This document shows, one piece after another, positions 27,652 to 37,557 of a stretch of DNA of 53,883 nucleotides. This DNA is from Argonema antarcticum A004/B2 (lineage in GTDB: Bacteria; Cyanobacteriota; Cyanobacteriia; Cyanobacteriales; Aerosakkonemataceae): positions 27,763 through 81,645 of the forward strand of contig NZ_JAIQZN010000021.1 in the NCBI RefSeq assembly GCF_023333585.1. The letters are read 5' to 3'. The stretch's first letter is position 1. Each line of letters starts with the position of its first letter. A program made the translations under genes and the position numbers. Under the pieces are notes generated by a model. It saw only the letters and a program-made list of their open reading frames with translations. It searched no databases and was not told the DNA's origin.

Positions 27652-28509
27652 TTAATGACTGTAGGTATAGAAACCTTTTCCGCTTTTTCGCCCGTGCAAT
27701 CCAGCATCTACCATTTTTTTGAGTAAAGGACAGGGGCGATATTTACTGTCATTGAAACTTTCGTACAAGACTTCTATCGAAAAGAGAATTGTATCTAAAC
27801 CGATTAAATCTGCTGTTTCTAATGGCCCCATTTTGTGACCGAAACAAGATTTAAAAATTTTATCAACCTGTTCGGCAGAAGCGACTCCATCTTGCAACAG
27901 AAATATTGCTTCGTTAACGGTTAACATTAGCACTCGATTAGAAACAAAACCAGGCGAATCATTAACTAAGATAGATTCTTTTCCCATCTGAGTTAATAAT
28001 TCGTTTGCGGTTTGGATTGTCGGTTCGGAAGTATGATAACCGCGAATCATTTCCACCATTGGCTTCATGGGTACTGGGTTCATGAAATGAATGCCAATCA
28101 CTCGATCGGCACGCTTGGTAGCAGAAGCGATCCGAGTAATGGAAATGGCGGATGTGTTGGCTGCAAAAACAGTTTTTTCCGGGCAAATTGCATCTATTTT
28201 ACTGTATACCTCCTTTTTAATATCCCATTTTTCAGTAACATTTTCAACTACGAATTCCGCTTTTTCTAGGAACTGATAGTTACTGGAAAAAGTGATTTTA
28301 TCCAAAATGTCATTTGGACGCTCAGTTTTCTCATTTTTGTTGAAAAATCCTTGAAAACGGATATTATTTTTGATTTCCTGTTTTGCTCGTTCCAGAATAT
28401 CATCTGAAATATCTATAAGCACCGCATGATGTCCGGTTTGGGCTAGATTTTGCGCTACCCCAACTCCCATTACACCTGCTCCGATCACACCGACTGTTTG
28501 AATGTTCAT
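27652..28509 (-). CDS. 3-hydroxyacyl-CoA dehydrogenase family protein, FkbK-like
   Basis: This is an NAD(P)-dependent dehydrogenase of about 285 aa. It has the Rossmann motif GVIGAGVMGVG at the N-terminus, the catalytic-domain signature HFMNPVPMKPMVE, and NDSPGFVSNR near 190. In the FK520 scheme FkbK oxidises glyceryl-ACP to the 3-oxo compound. The frame is open to 28527, but an AAAGGA about 6 nt before the ATG at 28509, and the normal family start, favour 28509. It is the first gene of the four-gene extender-unit cassette. No O-methyltransferase (FkbG) accompanies it. Confidence 0.93.
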   Translation of the reverse strand: MNIQTVGVIGAGVMGVGVAQNLAQTGHHAVLIDISDDILERAKQEIKNNIRFQGFFNKNEKTERPNDILDKITFSSNYQFLEKAEFVVENVTEKWDIKKEVYSKIDAICPEKTVFAANTSAISITRIASATKRADRVIGIHFMNPVPMKPMVEMIRGYHTSEPTIQTANELLTQMGKESILVNDSPGFVSNRVLMLTVNEAIFLLQDGVASAEQVDKIFKSCFGHKMGPLETADLIGLDTILFSIEVLYESFNDSKYRPCPLLKKMVDAGLHGRKSGKGFYTYSH

Positions 28510-28520
28510 ACTTAATCCTT

Positions 28521-28548
28521 TGGTCATTGGTCATTGGTAATTGGTCAG
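28521..28548. repeat. TGGTCAT short tandem repeat
   Basis: About four copies of TGGTCAT/TTGGTAA-like 7-mers lie between the KS-AT-KR-ACP gene and the FkbK-like gene, the same STRR family as near 18700 and 44100. The last copies run up to the PKS stop codon. Confidence 0.75.
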
Positions 28549-31500
28549 ATTATGGAATTAACTGGTACAAGTTCGCGAACTTCATCTTCAGTTAATTTTT
28601 CTAATTCGTTGATGATGATTTCCTCAATAACAAAAGCTAATTCAGCTACAGATGGTGACTGAAAAAGGGAAGGAATAGATAGTTCTATCTGGAAGTCTTG
28701 GCGAAGCCGAGAAATTAACTGAATCCCGACTAGAGAGTTTCCTCCCAAGTCAAAGAAGCTGTCATTTATGCCTACGCGATCGATTCCCAGCAACTCTTGA
28801 TAAATACCAGCAATTTTGTACTCAATATCATTGCTAGGTTCGACGTATGCGGTTTTTAGAATCGGTCGTTTGTGGGTTGATTTGGTACGGAAATTTTTTA
28901 AGTTTTCCAGTACATCCGCTAGGGTGGAAAGCTGGTCGTGTTCGATTACAGCTTGGAGATTTCGCGTTGAGACAATGACTTGCGGAAATGTACTAGACAA
29001 GATATAGTCTAATGCTTTCACACCTTCTTGAGAAGTTATGCTGTATTTCTCTCGCGCCTGCTTAATCTCGGCTTGAACTTCTGGAGTTAATGTTGAAAGC
29101 CATTCATCTTGCAAGTTATTTTCTTGCCAACCATCCCAATTAATAGAAACTGTCAGCATTTCGCGCCTGAAGAAATTATAATGGGCAAAAGCATCAAGAA
29201 AAGCACTGGCGGCACAATAATCTGCCTGACCTAATCCACCGACAATTGAAGAAATTGAGGAAAATAAAACTAAAAACTCTAGCTTTTCATCCTTCAATAC
29301 CTCATTTATTACCAGCGTTCCTTTAACTTTAGGGGCAAAAACACTTTTCGCTGTTTCAGGATTTTTCTGCTGAATAAAACTGGCACTGGCAGTTCCGGCG
29401 GCGTGAATTACTCCATTAATTTTACCAAATCGATCGCGTACCTGATTCACCATCGCTTGCATTTGTTCAAAGTTGGAAACATCTGCTTTGATCGTGAGAA
29501 TTTCTGCGCCCAATTCTTCTAAAAACTTAACTTTTTCAACCTTCAATCTGTTTTGTTCGTCATGTTGCCATTCAGCTTTTGAGGGTAATTCCGAGCGACC
29601 AATTAATACTAACTTAGCTTGGGCGGTTTTTGCCAAGTATTCTGCTACAATTAGTCCGAGTTTCCCCAATCCTCCTGTGATTACATATACTCCTCCTTTC
29701 CGTAATCTAACTGTAGGTATAGTTTGAGCTTTCATGGGCAAAGTTTTAAAGTCTTGTACCCAGCGATGATTGCCGCGATAAGCAATAACGCGATCGGGAG
29801 TTTCCGCAGTCAATTCTACTAACAATTGGTTTATTAATTGCTGCCATTTCCGAGTTTCCCTTCCGGGAAGCGTGATATCAATGCTACGACAGGTAAGGTT
29901 TGAATATTCCTGGGAAATTACTTTGCATATTCCTAAACTCGTGGCTTTTTCTGGATACAACTCCTCTTCGTCAAATACCTCTTGCATATCATTGGAAATC
30001 ACACAAAGTTGCAGAGAGTCGGTTAAATTAGATTCTCCCAGTGCTTTTGCCAAAAACAGCAAACTATAGAAACCAAGCTTTTGAAATTCATCAAAATTAT
30101 CAAGCCTTGTAGAGATGCGATCGCTCGGAGTTACGTTCCACAAATGGGCAATAATTTGCGGAAATTCACCCAACTTCTGAATCTCATTTAATAAAGTATC
30201 ATAATCTTCTTTCTTTTCAGGATTAATCGCATATTCCCGATCGCCTATCTTATCGAATTGTTCTCCAACTTTGACTACTATTACATCTTGATTCTCGCGA
30301 TCGAGTCTTTCTACGAGTTGAGAGCCTACCCCACAGCGATCGATAAACACCAGCCAGGATTGTTTGTGAGCAATTAATTTCTCCGTTTGTAACGATATCG
30401 ATAACGGAGATTGTTTCCAAGATGGAATATAAAACCAATCTGAAATATCAAGTTTTTGTTCTAAATCTTTCCTAACGATAGGGAGATTTGGCGTATTTTT
30501 TGGTGCTTCGATCCAGTAACGCTGACGATCGAATGGATAAGTCGGTAATGGAATCCGATGATGGCGATCGCGGGTATAAAGTCTCGACCAATCTATCTTG
30601 ACTCCTGAAAGCCAAAGCTGACCCAAAGTATTGAACAAGAAAGCCAAATCTGACTGTTGATTGTAAGCATCTCGCAGCGAAGGTAACGCGACTTTATCCG
30701 CGATCGCAACATTTTCTAAACATTGTAATCCTAAGCTGCACAATGTCTGTCCCGGCCCAACTTCTAATAGAATTGGTTTGTGTTTTTTCCACAACTCTTG
30801 CATCCCATCAGCAAATAACACGGGTTGACACAAATGCTTCGTCCAATAATTAGGATCGGTAGCTTGTTCGGCAGTAATCCAAGTTCCGGTGACGTTTGAT
30901 AGATAAGGAATTTTTGGTGCTTGAAGATTGACGGTTTTCACTAATTCGGTAAAAGATTCAGCGATCGCTTCCATCATCTGAGAATGAAAAGCATGGGAAC
31001 TTTGCAAGCGCCGACAAGCTAAACCTTTTTCAGTTAGTTGAGCAGCCAATTCATCTACAGCGTTTGTAGTTCCCGCTACTACGCAAAAAGCAGAACCATT
31101 AATTGCCGATAAAGAGAGGTTTTTATTCAGCAAAGGACGCACCTTTTCCTCACCCAAAGGAACCGCTAACATGGCTCCATTTGGTAACTCTTGAATCATC
31201 TGCGCTCTTTTGGCGACGAGAGTCAGTGCATCTTCCAGAGATAACACTTCTGCTAGCGTTGCGGCGACATATTCACCGATGCTGTAACCGATCGTCGCTA
31301 CAGGATGAATTCCCCAGGAAATCCACAACTGAGCTAAAGCATATTCGATAACAAAAATAGCGGGTTGAGTGAGACAAGTTTGATTCAGTTTTTGAGTTGT
31401 TTCATCCGCCTGTGGTTCGCCACGACCGAGCATTTTTCGCAGATCGAAACCTGATTGAGAGGCGGTTTTCGGATCGTTGCGATCGCGATACATGACATCT

Positions 31501-33221
31501 CGCAGATCCAACCCCAGCAGAGGTTTGAGAAATTGGCAACAGCGATCGACGGTTTCTTGAAATGTCGGTTCAACTTGGTATAATTCCCAAGCCATGTTGA
31601 CATATTGAGTTCCCAGTCCTGTAAACATAAAAGCGACTGGACGTTCGATTCCATCCTGAATATTATTGAGAATTCGTTTGGGATTTTGAAGCGCTGCGAT
31701 CGCATCTTGAATATCTTTGCAAACCACCGTTCGCCGATGCTCAAAAGATCGACGGCCAACTTGCAAGGTGTAAGCGACATCAGCTAAGTTGAGGTCGGGA
31801 TGCTGTTTCAAGTGTTCGGCTAAATTTGCCGTCGCCGTTTCCAAAGCCGTATCAGTTTTGGCAGATAACATTAGTAATTGCCAAGGACGAGACGTTTCAG
31901 AAGTTTGAGCGGGTGGCGCTTCTTCGAGAATTACGTGAGCATTCGTCCCTCCAATTCCTAAAGAACTAACCCCAGCGCGGCGAGGATTTTGGTGCGTTTC
32001 CCACTGTAAAAGTTTGGTATTGACGTAAAACGGACTGTTAGCAAAATCAATCTTGGAATTGGGTTGTTCAAAATGCAAACTTGGTGGAATTAACTGATGT
32101 TTGATAGCTAAAACTGTTTTAATTAAACCTGCTACGCCAGCAGCAGCACCGAGATGTCCAAAATTAGTTTTAACGGAACCAACTGCACAGAAACTTTTTT
32201 GTGTAGTACGGCTTTGAAAAACTTGTGTCAGCGCGGCAATTTCGATCGGATCTCCTAACGGTGTTCCGCTGCCGTGAGCTTCAATATAATTTATTGTTTC
32301 AGGTTCAATTCCCGCGATCGCTTGAGCTTCGGAAATCACGGCTGATTGACCGTCGGGACTGGGAGCAGTATAACCAGCTTTCAACGCGCCATCATTATTA
32401 ATTGCCGAACCTTTTATAATTGCATGAATGGAATCTCCATCTGCGATCGCATCATCCAACCGCTTGAGAACCACAACCCCTACACCGCTACCAAAAATAC
32501 TTCCCTGCGCTTTAGCATCAAAGGATCGGCAATGTCCGTCGGGAGAAGCAAATCCCTCTTGAGACAAATACCCAACCTTTTGTGGAACGCGAACTGCAAC
32601 ACCACCCGCCAAAGATATATCGCATTCGCCATTCAATAAACTTTGGCAAGCGATATGAATAGCCACCAATGAAGTAGAACAAGCGGTTTGAATGCTGACA
32701 CTCGGGCCTTTGAGATTCAACTTATAAGAAACTCTGGAAGACAGATAATCTTTATCATTTCCTAGCAGCGTTGGTAAATCTGATAGACCAAAATTTGGAT
32801 AGATATTGTTGAGCAAATAAGTGTTAGTTTCTGAACCTGCGTAAACACCGATCGAACCTTGATAAGTTTCCGAATTGTAACCTGCATTTTCGAGTGCTTC
32901 CCAAGCAGATTCGATAAATAATCTATGCTGGGGATCTAAAATTTCAGCTTCTTTCGGACTCAAGCCGAAGAACTCAGCGTCAAATCCTTCAACGTCTGAC
33001 AGGACAGGATTAGCTTTGACGTAATTAGGCTTATTCAGCAAAGTTGAGTCTACACCTGAAGAGAGTAGTTCTTCATCTGAATAAAATTCAACTGACTCTA
33101 CACCTTCCCGCAGATTCTGCCAGAAAACATTGATATCTTTTGCCCCTGGAAAACGACCTGCCATTCCGATAATGGCTATTTCCGCTCCATTCATCTCATT
33201 CTGTAAATGCACTTCACTCAT
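28545..33221 (-). CDS. PKS module KS-AT-KR-ACP with an unusual AT
   Basis: This is a 1558-aa PKS module. Domains: KS (about 12-440, Cys181 in TACSTS, EAHGSGT, NFGHLGAAAG), AT (about 525-850), KR (about 925-1430, NADPH motif GGLGKLG; active site SS...DYCAAS, so the usual YxxxN Asn is Ser), ACP (about 1470-1545, GGNSLV). The AT is aberrant: GQG reads GLG (L536) and GHSxG reads GYSIG (Y646, S647), and there is an extra stretch of roughly 20 residues near 583-605. HAFH is kept. The adjacent extender-unit cassette makes this the best candidate for using hydroxymalonyl-ACP. The KR lacks an LDD motif. AAAGGAG precedes the ATG by 10 nt. Confidence 0.95.
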   Translation of the reverse strand: MSEVHLQNEMNGAEIAIIGMAGRFPGAKDINVFWQNLREGVESVEFYSDEELLSSGVDSTLLNKPNYVKANPVLSDVEGFDAEFFGLSPKEAEILDPQHRLFIESAWEALENAGYNSETYQGSIGVYAGSETNTYLLNNIYPNFGLSDLPTLLGNDKDYLSSRVSYKLNLKGPSVSIQTACSTSLVAIHIACQSLLNGECDISLAGGVAVRVPQKVGYLSQEGFASPDGHCRSFDAKAQGSIFGSGVGVVVLKRLDDAIADGDSIHAIIKGSAINNDGALKAGYTAPSPDGQSAVISEAQAIAGIEPETINYIEAHGSGTPLGDPIEIAALTQVFQSRTTQKSFCAVGSVKTNFGHLGAAAGVAGLIKTVLAIKHQLIPPSLHFEQPNSKIDFANSPFYVNTKLLQWETHQNPRRAGVSSLGIGGTNAHVILEEAPPAQTSETSRPWQLLMLSAKTDTALETATANLAEHLKQHPDLNLADVAYTLQVGRRSFEHRRTVVCKDIQDAIAALQNPKRILNNIQDGIERPVAFMFTGLGTQYVNMAWELYQVEPTFQETVDRCCQFLKPLLGLDLRDVMYRDRNDPKTASQSGFDLRKMLGRGEPQADETTQKLNQTCLTQPAIFVIEYALAQLWISWGIHPVATIGYSIGEYVAATLAEVLSLEDALTLVAKRAQMIQELPNGAMLAVPLGEEKVRPLLNKNLSLSAINGSAFCVVAGTTNAVDELAAQLTEKGLACRRLQSSHAFHSQMMEAIAESFTELVKTVNLQAPKIPYLSNVTGTWITAEQATDPNYWTKHLCQPVLFADGMQELWKKHKPILLEVGPGQTLCSLGLQCLENVAIADKVALPSLRDAYNQQSDLAFLFNTLGQLWLSGVKIDWSRLYTRDRHHRIPLPTYPFDRQRYWIEAPKNTPNLPIVRKDLEQKLDISDWFYIPSWKQSPLSISLQTEKLIAHKQSWLVFIDRCGVGSQLVERLDRENQDVIVVKVGEQFDKIGDREYAINPEKKEDYDTLLNEIQKLGEFPQIIAHLWNVTPSDRISTRLDNFDEFQKLGFYSLLFLAKALGESNLTDSLQLCVISNDMQEVFDEEELYPEKATSLGICKVISQEYSNLTCRSIDITLPGRETRKWQQLINQLLVELTAETPDRVIAYRGNHRWVQDFKTLPMKAQTIPTVRLRKGGVYVITGGLGKLGLIVAEYLAKTAQAKLVLIGRSELPSKAEWQHDEQNRLKVEKVKFLEELGAEILTIKADVSNFEQMQAMVNQVRDRFGKINGVIHAAGTASASFIQQKNPETAKSVFAPKVKGTLVINEVLKDEKLEFLVLFSSISSIVGGLGQADYCAASAFLDAFAHYNFFRREMLTVSINWDGWQENNLQDEWLSTLTPEVQAEIKQAREKYSITSQEGVKALDYILSSTFPQVIVSTRNLQAVIEHDQLSTLADVLENLKNFRTKSTHKRPILKTAYVEPSNDIEYKIAGIYQELLGIDRVGINDSFFDLGGNSLVGIQLISRLRQDFQIELSIPSLFQSPSVAELAFVIEEIIINELEKLTEDEVRELVPVNSII

Positions 33222-33279
33222 TTAATTTGAACTCCTTTGATTGTTTACAATTGGTAATTTAAAATCAAAACTCAAAAAT

Positions 33280-36200
33280 CTAAAGTTTTCTCCCCCGATG
33301 CTTCTGTCTGGATTGTTGTTGTTGACCTCGTAATGTTTGGCGATCGCTCCGTATTGAGCCTCGCTCTTGACCTTGTTCGGTAGAGGTTTTTGTTGTTTCG
33401 TTTTGATTTAAATATTTGAGCAAAGAAGAAATAGTTGGGGCTTTAAACATATCAACGATTGGTATTTTTTTACCCAAAATTTCTTCCAATTTGAGTTGAG
33501 TCTTAACCATGAGTAACGAATTACCTCCCAACTCAAAGAAATTGTCATGAATTCCGATTTTTTCGAGTTGAAGTACCTGTTGCCAAACCCCTGCAATTAG
33601 TTGTTCGGAATCAGTTACTGGCTCAACGTAAGCCGCACTCTGCTGGGGAAGCAGACTTTCTAGTGCAGACAAAGCAAGGCGATCGATCTTACCATTCCGT
33701 GTTAATGGTAAAGCGTCTAGTAGCACATAAGCAGAAGGCACCATATATTCGGGAAGTTTCTGCTGCAAGAAATTGCGTAACTCATCATTTAATAATTCTG
33801 AGTGATGATTGTCAAATGTTGCAGGTTTTTCCTCCAACCATTGCTTAGTCCAACTTGGATCTATTCTTCCGCCTACCATGCTGTGAAGTAAAATTTGACT
33901 GGATTCTAAGGCAAATAAATCTCGCAATTGTTCAAATTCTATAGAACCCATAGGACACAAACCAATTTCATATTTTGGCGCGGTTTCCATCAGTAATTGA
34001 CTGATATAACCCGCCTCCAGCATACAAAAATCTCGCGTCACTTCTCCATACATCGGAGCGATCGCACTCAGTTGTCCGATCAAAAATAGGGAAAAGGCTG
34101 ATTCCTCAAAAATTAGCTGATTTTTTTGATATATCCTGCTGTTAATTTCACTAACCGCACTCAGAAATACCAAACGGTGGTGAGTAGGATGGTAATAGTA
34201 AAATCCACTTTCTAAACCTTCCACTCGGTTGGGTTTAATATACAAATATGCCTGCACGGGGTAGAGGCCACCAGCGGAAGCATAGCGATATTTAGGTAAC
34301 GGGGAACTATCCAGCGTTATTGGTAGCAGGCAACTTAAAAACTCACCTAACTGTTTCAAAGAAATGGCTCGATCTAAAAATTGCCGATAACTTTGACGCT
34401 GCAAATAAGCCTGGTTCATCATTTCATCAAACTCAGGTTTTGGCAACTCAATACTGGGTTGAGTGGGTTCAATCTGTCGCAATCCTAGTTGTTTGAACTT
34501 AAATTCAATGCGTTCTACCGGATCGATTAAGACTCCTTCAAGTTCACCCGGTTCATAAGCTTCATCCAGCTTATTGTCGGTAGAACTTTTCTGTTTGGGA
34601 ACGATGTAAGCCAGCAAGCGCTGTTGATTAGACTGATTACCCACAACTGTAACTACAGCAGCTTTTACATCAGGATGTTGGGTTAATGCTGCTTCGATTT
34701 CTCCGGTTTCAATGCGCTGCCCTCGAATCTTAATTTGGAAATCTACTCGTCCTAAAAACTCGATATTGCTATCTGGTAAATAGCGACCTAAATCTCCCGT
34801 GCGATAAATCCGTTCTCCCGTGCGCGGATGAGTGATGAAATTAGTTTTAGTCTTTTCTTCATCCTGCCAGTAACCTTTGGCTAATTGTACGCCAGCGCAG
34901 TACATTTGACCGGGAACCCAGACCGGACAGTCTTCTAAAGATTCGTTCAAAATGTAATATTTGGCATTAGCCATCGGTTGACCGTAAGGAATACTTTTCC
35001 AGTTTGGATCGACTTTTTCGATGAGATAACCGATGTTCCAAATTGTAGTTTCAGTCGGGCCGCCAATACTGAGAATTTGGATATCTGGCAGTAAAGATTT
35101 TAGTCGCTCTGGCAAAGAAGTCGGTAGCCAATCTCCACCTAAAATTGCCAAACGCAAACTTAAAGGAATAGTTGCCGATTGCTGTTCGACATAACTAACC
35201 AACATCTCCATCATCGCCGGGACTGAATTCCATAAAGTCACTTTTTCTCGCACCATCAAATCTACCCAGTGAGAGGGATCTTTCACAGCTTCAGCATCTG
35301 GCATGACAATGCTACCGCCAGCACTTAAAATTCCAAAAATGTCGTAAACAGATAAGTCGTGATTGAGAGCCGTTACAGCTAGGATAGAGTCTTGGTAACT
35401 GATATTAAAGCGTCTATTGGTGTGGATAACGACATTCACCACGTTACGATGAGTAATCATCACTCCTTTGGGTTTGCCAGTCGAACCAGAGGTGTAAATT
35501 ACATAAGCTAAATCGTCTGGTTTTTGAACTGGATCTAATGCTTGTTTGCTTTCTTGTACTAAGTCTTTATTATCTAAACATAGTAGTTGAATTCCTTCAC
35601 GCCCAGCAAGTTTTTCTTTTAACCGAGATTGAGTCAAAACAATTTCAATTTGGCTATTTTCTAAGAGATAAAACAAGCGTTCTTCCGGCAATCCTGGGTC
35701 AATAGGAACGTAAGCAGCACCCGAAGCTAAAATGCCCATAACTGCAACAATTTGTTCCCATCCTTTGTCCATTACTATGGCGACTAACCGATCGGGAAGA
35801 ACTCCTAATTGGCGCAGTCGATGACCGACTTGATTCGAGCGATCGAATAATTCCTGATAGGTTAGGCTGCTAGTGGAAGTTACCACAGCCGTTTTTTCTG
35901 GTCGCTGTTTAACTTGAGTTGCAAACAAAGTGTGGAGTAACATATCTGATACTTCAGCCACAGTATTGTTAATAGCTGCGCGTTGTTCTAATTGTGCTGA
36001 TGGTATTAATTGTGGCGTTGTTTCTTGCCAAGTTTTCTCTTCATCAGCTAAACGTTGTAGGAGATGACAAGCTGCATCGAACATATCATTTATCATCCCT
36101 TCTGGGAATAGTTCGTCTACCACTTGCCAAGTGTAGGTTAGAGAACCATCTGACTCCACAAAATAGATATTATCTATCCAAATTTGCGGGGTTTGGTAAA

Positions 36201-37557
36201 CGTTATAAACAACTTGCCCCAGAGGAATATCTCCGATCGCATTATTACCATCCACATTTTGAGGAGTTGTCGTAAATACGATCGGCATTGCGACTCCTCC
36301 CGCCTTGCCCTGAACCTTAGCTAATTCCCGCAGGACTTGCACTCCCGTTACATAGTCGTGTTCTAAATCCTGCCAAAGTTGCGATTGAATGCGCTGCGAT
36401 CGCGATTCAAATGATTCATTTCCTGAGTTGTCTATTTCTAGAAGAGTAAATGATACTAACTCTCCCATGATATCGTTAACTTGAGGATGCAATGGTAGGC
36501 GGTTAAATCGAGGTACGTTGATAGTAAATCGAGGGTTTTTACTCCAACGCCCCATCACTTCTGCGTAGACGGCAATCAAAGTTCCAGCTAAGGTTAAACT
36601 TCCTTTAGCCGCTCGATTTGTTAGTCTTTGTACCGTTGGAGGTTCTAATTTGTATTTGAGACTAACAAATCGAGGGTTTTTGAGATTGCTGGGATTTTGT
36701 GCTAGAGGTAATTCCGGTGCTGGCGGCAATGTAGGGATACGAGATAGCCAATATTTTAAAGATTTTTGATAGAGAGGTGAATTTTCGAGATCGAGCACAG
36801 CTAGAACATAGTCTCGGAATGAAAGTTCTAGGGTTGGGAGGAAGCGATCTGGATCTTCGTAGAGTTCTTTTAACTCTCGGAATAAAAGCTGTAAACTCCT
36901 ACCATCAAGACACCAGCCATCGATGCTAATATAAAGCCTGCTGCTATTTCCATCTAAATGAGATGCGACGATTTCAAATTGAGGCCAGTGTTCGAGAGGT
37001 AACATTTGGTGCGAGAGGCGATCGCGAATCATTTCTATTTGAAAAGCTACAGCCTCATCGTCTTTTCCCCGCAGATCTAATACCTGAATTTCATAAGGCG
37101 GTACTTGCGACAAAATTTGCTGCTGTCCATCTGGCAAAACGATCGCTCGCAACATATCGTGACGGTTAATTAACTGCTGCCAAGCTAAGTTTAATCGGTC
37201 TATATTTAGATCGATGATCTCGATTTCTGTATAGCTGTGGATGGACACATTCCCCATATCAAAAGAATCCGTTCTGCCGATCCAGTAAGCCTGCTGCATA
37301 TCGTTGAGCGGGAAAGGCTGATACCGATTTTTTATGTCTGGTGAAATCAAAGGCAATGTTTGGTCTTGAATACTAGAATGTTCGCTAAATTTATTTAGAA
37401 ATGTCAGTATTTCAGTTTTGCGATCGGTCAATTGTTCGCGCAGCGCAGGTGTCAAAATTTCGTTGGGAGCATTGCAGCGCAGGCGATCGTTATCTACCCA
37501 AAGTTTGATACCGAGTTCGCTGAGGTTGAATAAAAATTCGTCAATTGATGGTTTCAT
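33280..37557 (-). CDS. NRPS module Cyc-A(Cys)-Ox-PCP, thiazole-forming
   Basis: This is a 1425-aa protein. An N-terminal TubC-like docking domain (1-55) is followed by a heterocyclisation domain (about 75-500) with the DxxxxDxxS motif intact (D213, D218, S221). The A domain (from about 540) has pocket D734 L735 Y738 N777 I805 G807 I831 I839 W840 K1290, i.e. DLYNIGIIWK, close to the cysteine code DLYNLSLIWK. An FMN-dependent Ox domain of the McbC/SagB type (about 1040-1240, RYASAGGLYPVQ) is inserted between A8 and A10. The PCP carries Ser1347. Expected output is cysteine, cyclised to thiazoline and oxidised to thiazole, as in epothilone synthetase EpoB. The start overlaps the upstream ER-ACP stop (ATGA). 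Confidence 0.96.
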   Translation of the reverse strand: MKPSIDEFLFNLSELGIKLWVDNDRLRCNAPNEILTPALREQLTDRKTEILTFLNKFSEHSSIQDQTLPLISPDIKNRYQPFPLNDMQQAYWIGRTDSFDMGNVSIHSYTEIEIIDLNIDRLNLAWQQLINRHDMLRAIVLPDGQQQILSQVPPYEIQVLDLRGKDDEAVAFQIEMIRDRLSHQMLPLEHWPQFEIVASHLDGNSSRLYISIDGWCLDGRSLQLLFRELKELYEDPDRFLPTLELSFRDYVLAVLDLENSPLYQKSLKYWLSRIPTLPPAPELPLAQNPSNLKNPRFVSLKYKLEPPTVQRLTNRAAKGSLTLAGTLIAVYAEVMGRWSKNPRFTINVPRFNRLPLHPQVNDIMGELVSFTLLEIDNSGNESFESRSQRIQSQLWQDLEHDYVTGVQVLRELAKVQGKAGGVAMPIVFTTTPQNVDGNNAIGDIPLGQVVYNVYQTPQIWIDNIYFVESDGSLTYTWQVVDELFPEGMINDMFDAACHLLQRLADEEKTWQETTPQLIPSAQLEQRAAINNTVAEVSDMLLHTLFATQVKQRPEKTAVVTSTSSLTYQELFDRSNQVGHRLRQLGVLPDRLVAIVMDKGWEQIVAVMGILASGAAYVPIDPGLPEERLFYLLENSQIEIVLTQSRLKEKLAGREGIQLLCLDNKDLVQESKQALDPVQKPDDLAYVIYTSGSTGKPKGVMITHRNVVNVVIHTNRRFNISYQDSILAVTALNHDLSVYDIFGILSAGGSIVMPDAEAVKDPSHWVDLMVREKVTLWNSVPAMMEMLVSYVEQQSATIPLSLRLAILGGDWLPTSLPERLKSLLPDIQILSIGGPTETTIWNIGYLIEKVDPNWKSIPYGQPMANAKYYILNESLEDCPVWVPGQMYCAGVQLAKGYWQDEEKTKTNFITHPRTGERIYRTGDLGRYLPDSNIEFLGRVDFQIKIRGQRIETGEIEAALTQHPDVKAAVVTVVGNQSNQQRLLAYIVPKQKSSTDNKLDEAYEPGELEGVLIDPVERIEFKFKQLGLRQIEPTQPSIELPKPEFDEMMNQAYLQRQSYRQFLDRAISLKQLGEFLSCLLPITLDSSPLPKYRYASAGGLYPVQAYLYIKPNRVEGLESGFYYYHPTHHRLVFLSAVSEINSRIYQKNQLIFEESAFSLFLIGQLSAIAPMYGEVTRDFCMLEAGYISQLLMETAPKYEIGLCPMGSIEFEQLRDLFALESSQILLHSMVGGRIDPSWTKQWLEEKPATFDNHHSELLNDELRNFLQQKLPEYMVPSAYVLLDALPLTRNGKIDRLALSALESLLPQQSAAYVEPVTDSEQLIAGVWQQVLQLEKIGIHDNFFELGGNSLLMVKTQLKLEEILGKKIPIVDMFKAPTISSLLKYLNQNETTKTSTEQGQERGSIRSDRQTLRGQQQQSRQKHRGRKL
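35800..35859. repeat. 60-nt tract identical to 45846-45905
   Basis: This lies within the A1-A2 region of the second Cys module (YQELFDRSNQVGHRLRQLGV). It is identical base for base over 60 nt to the matching part of the first Cys module 10 kb away, with high similarity on both sides. It marks a recent duplication of, or gene conversion between, the two cysteine modules. Confidence 0.9.
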
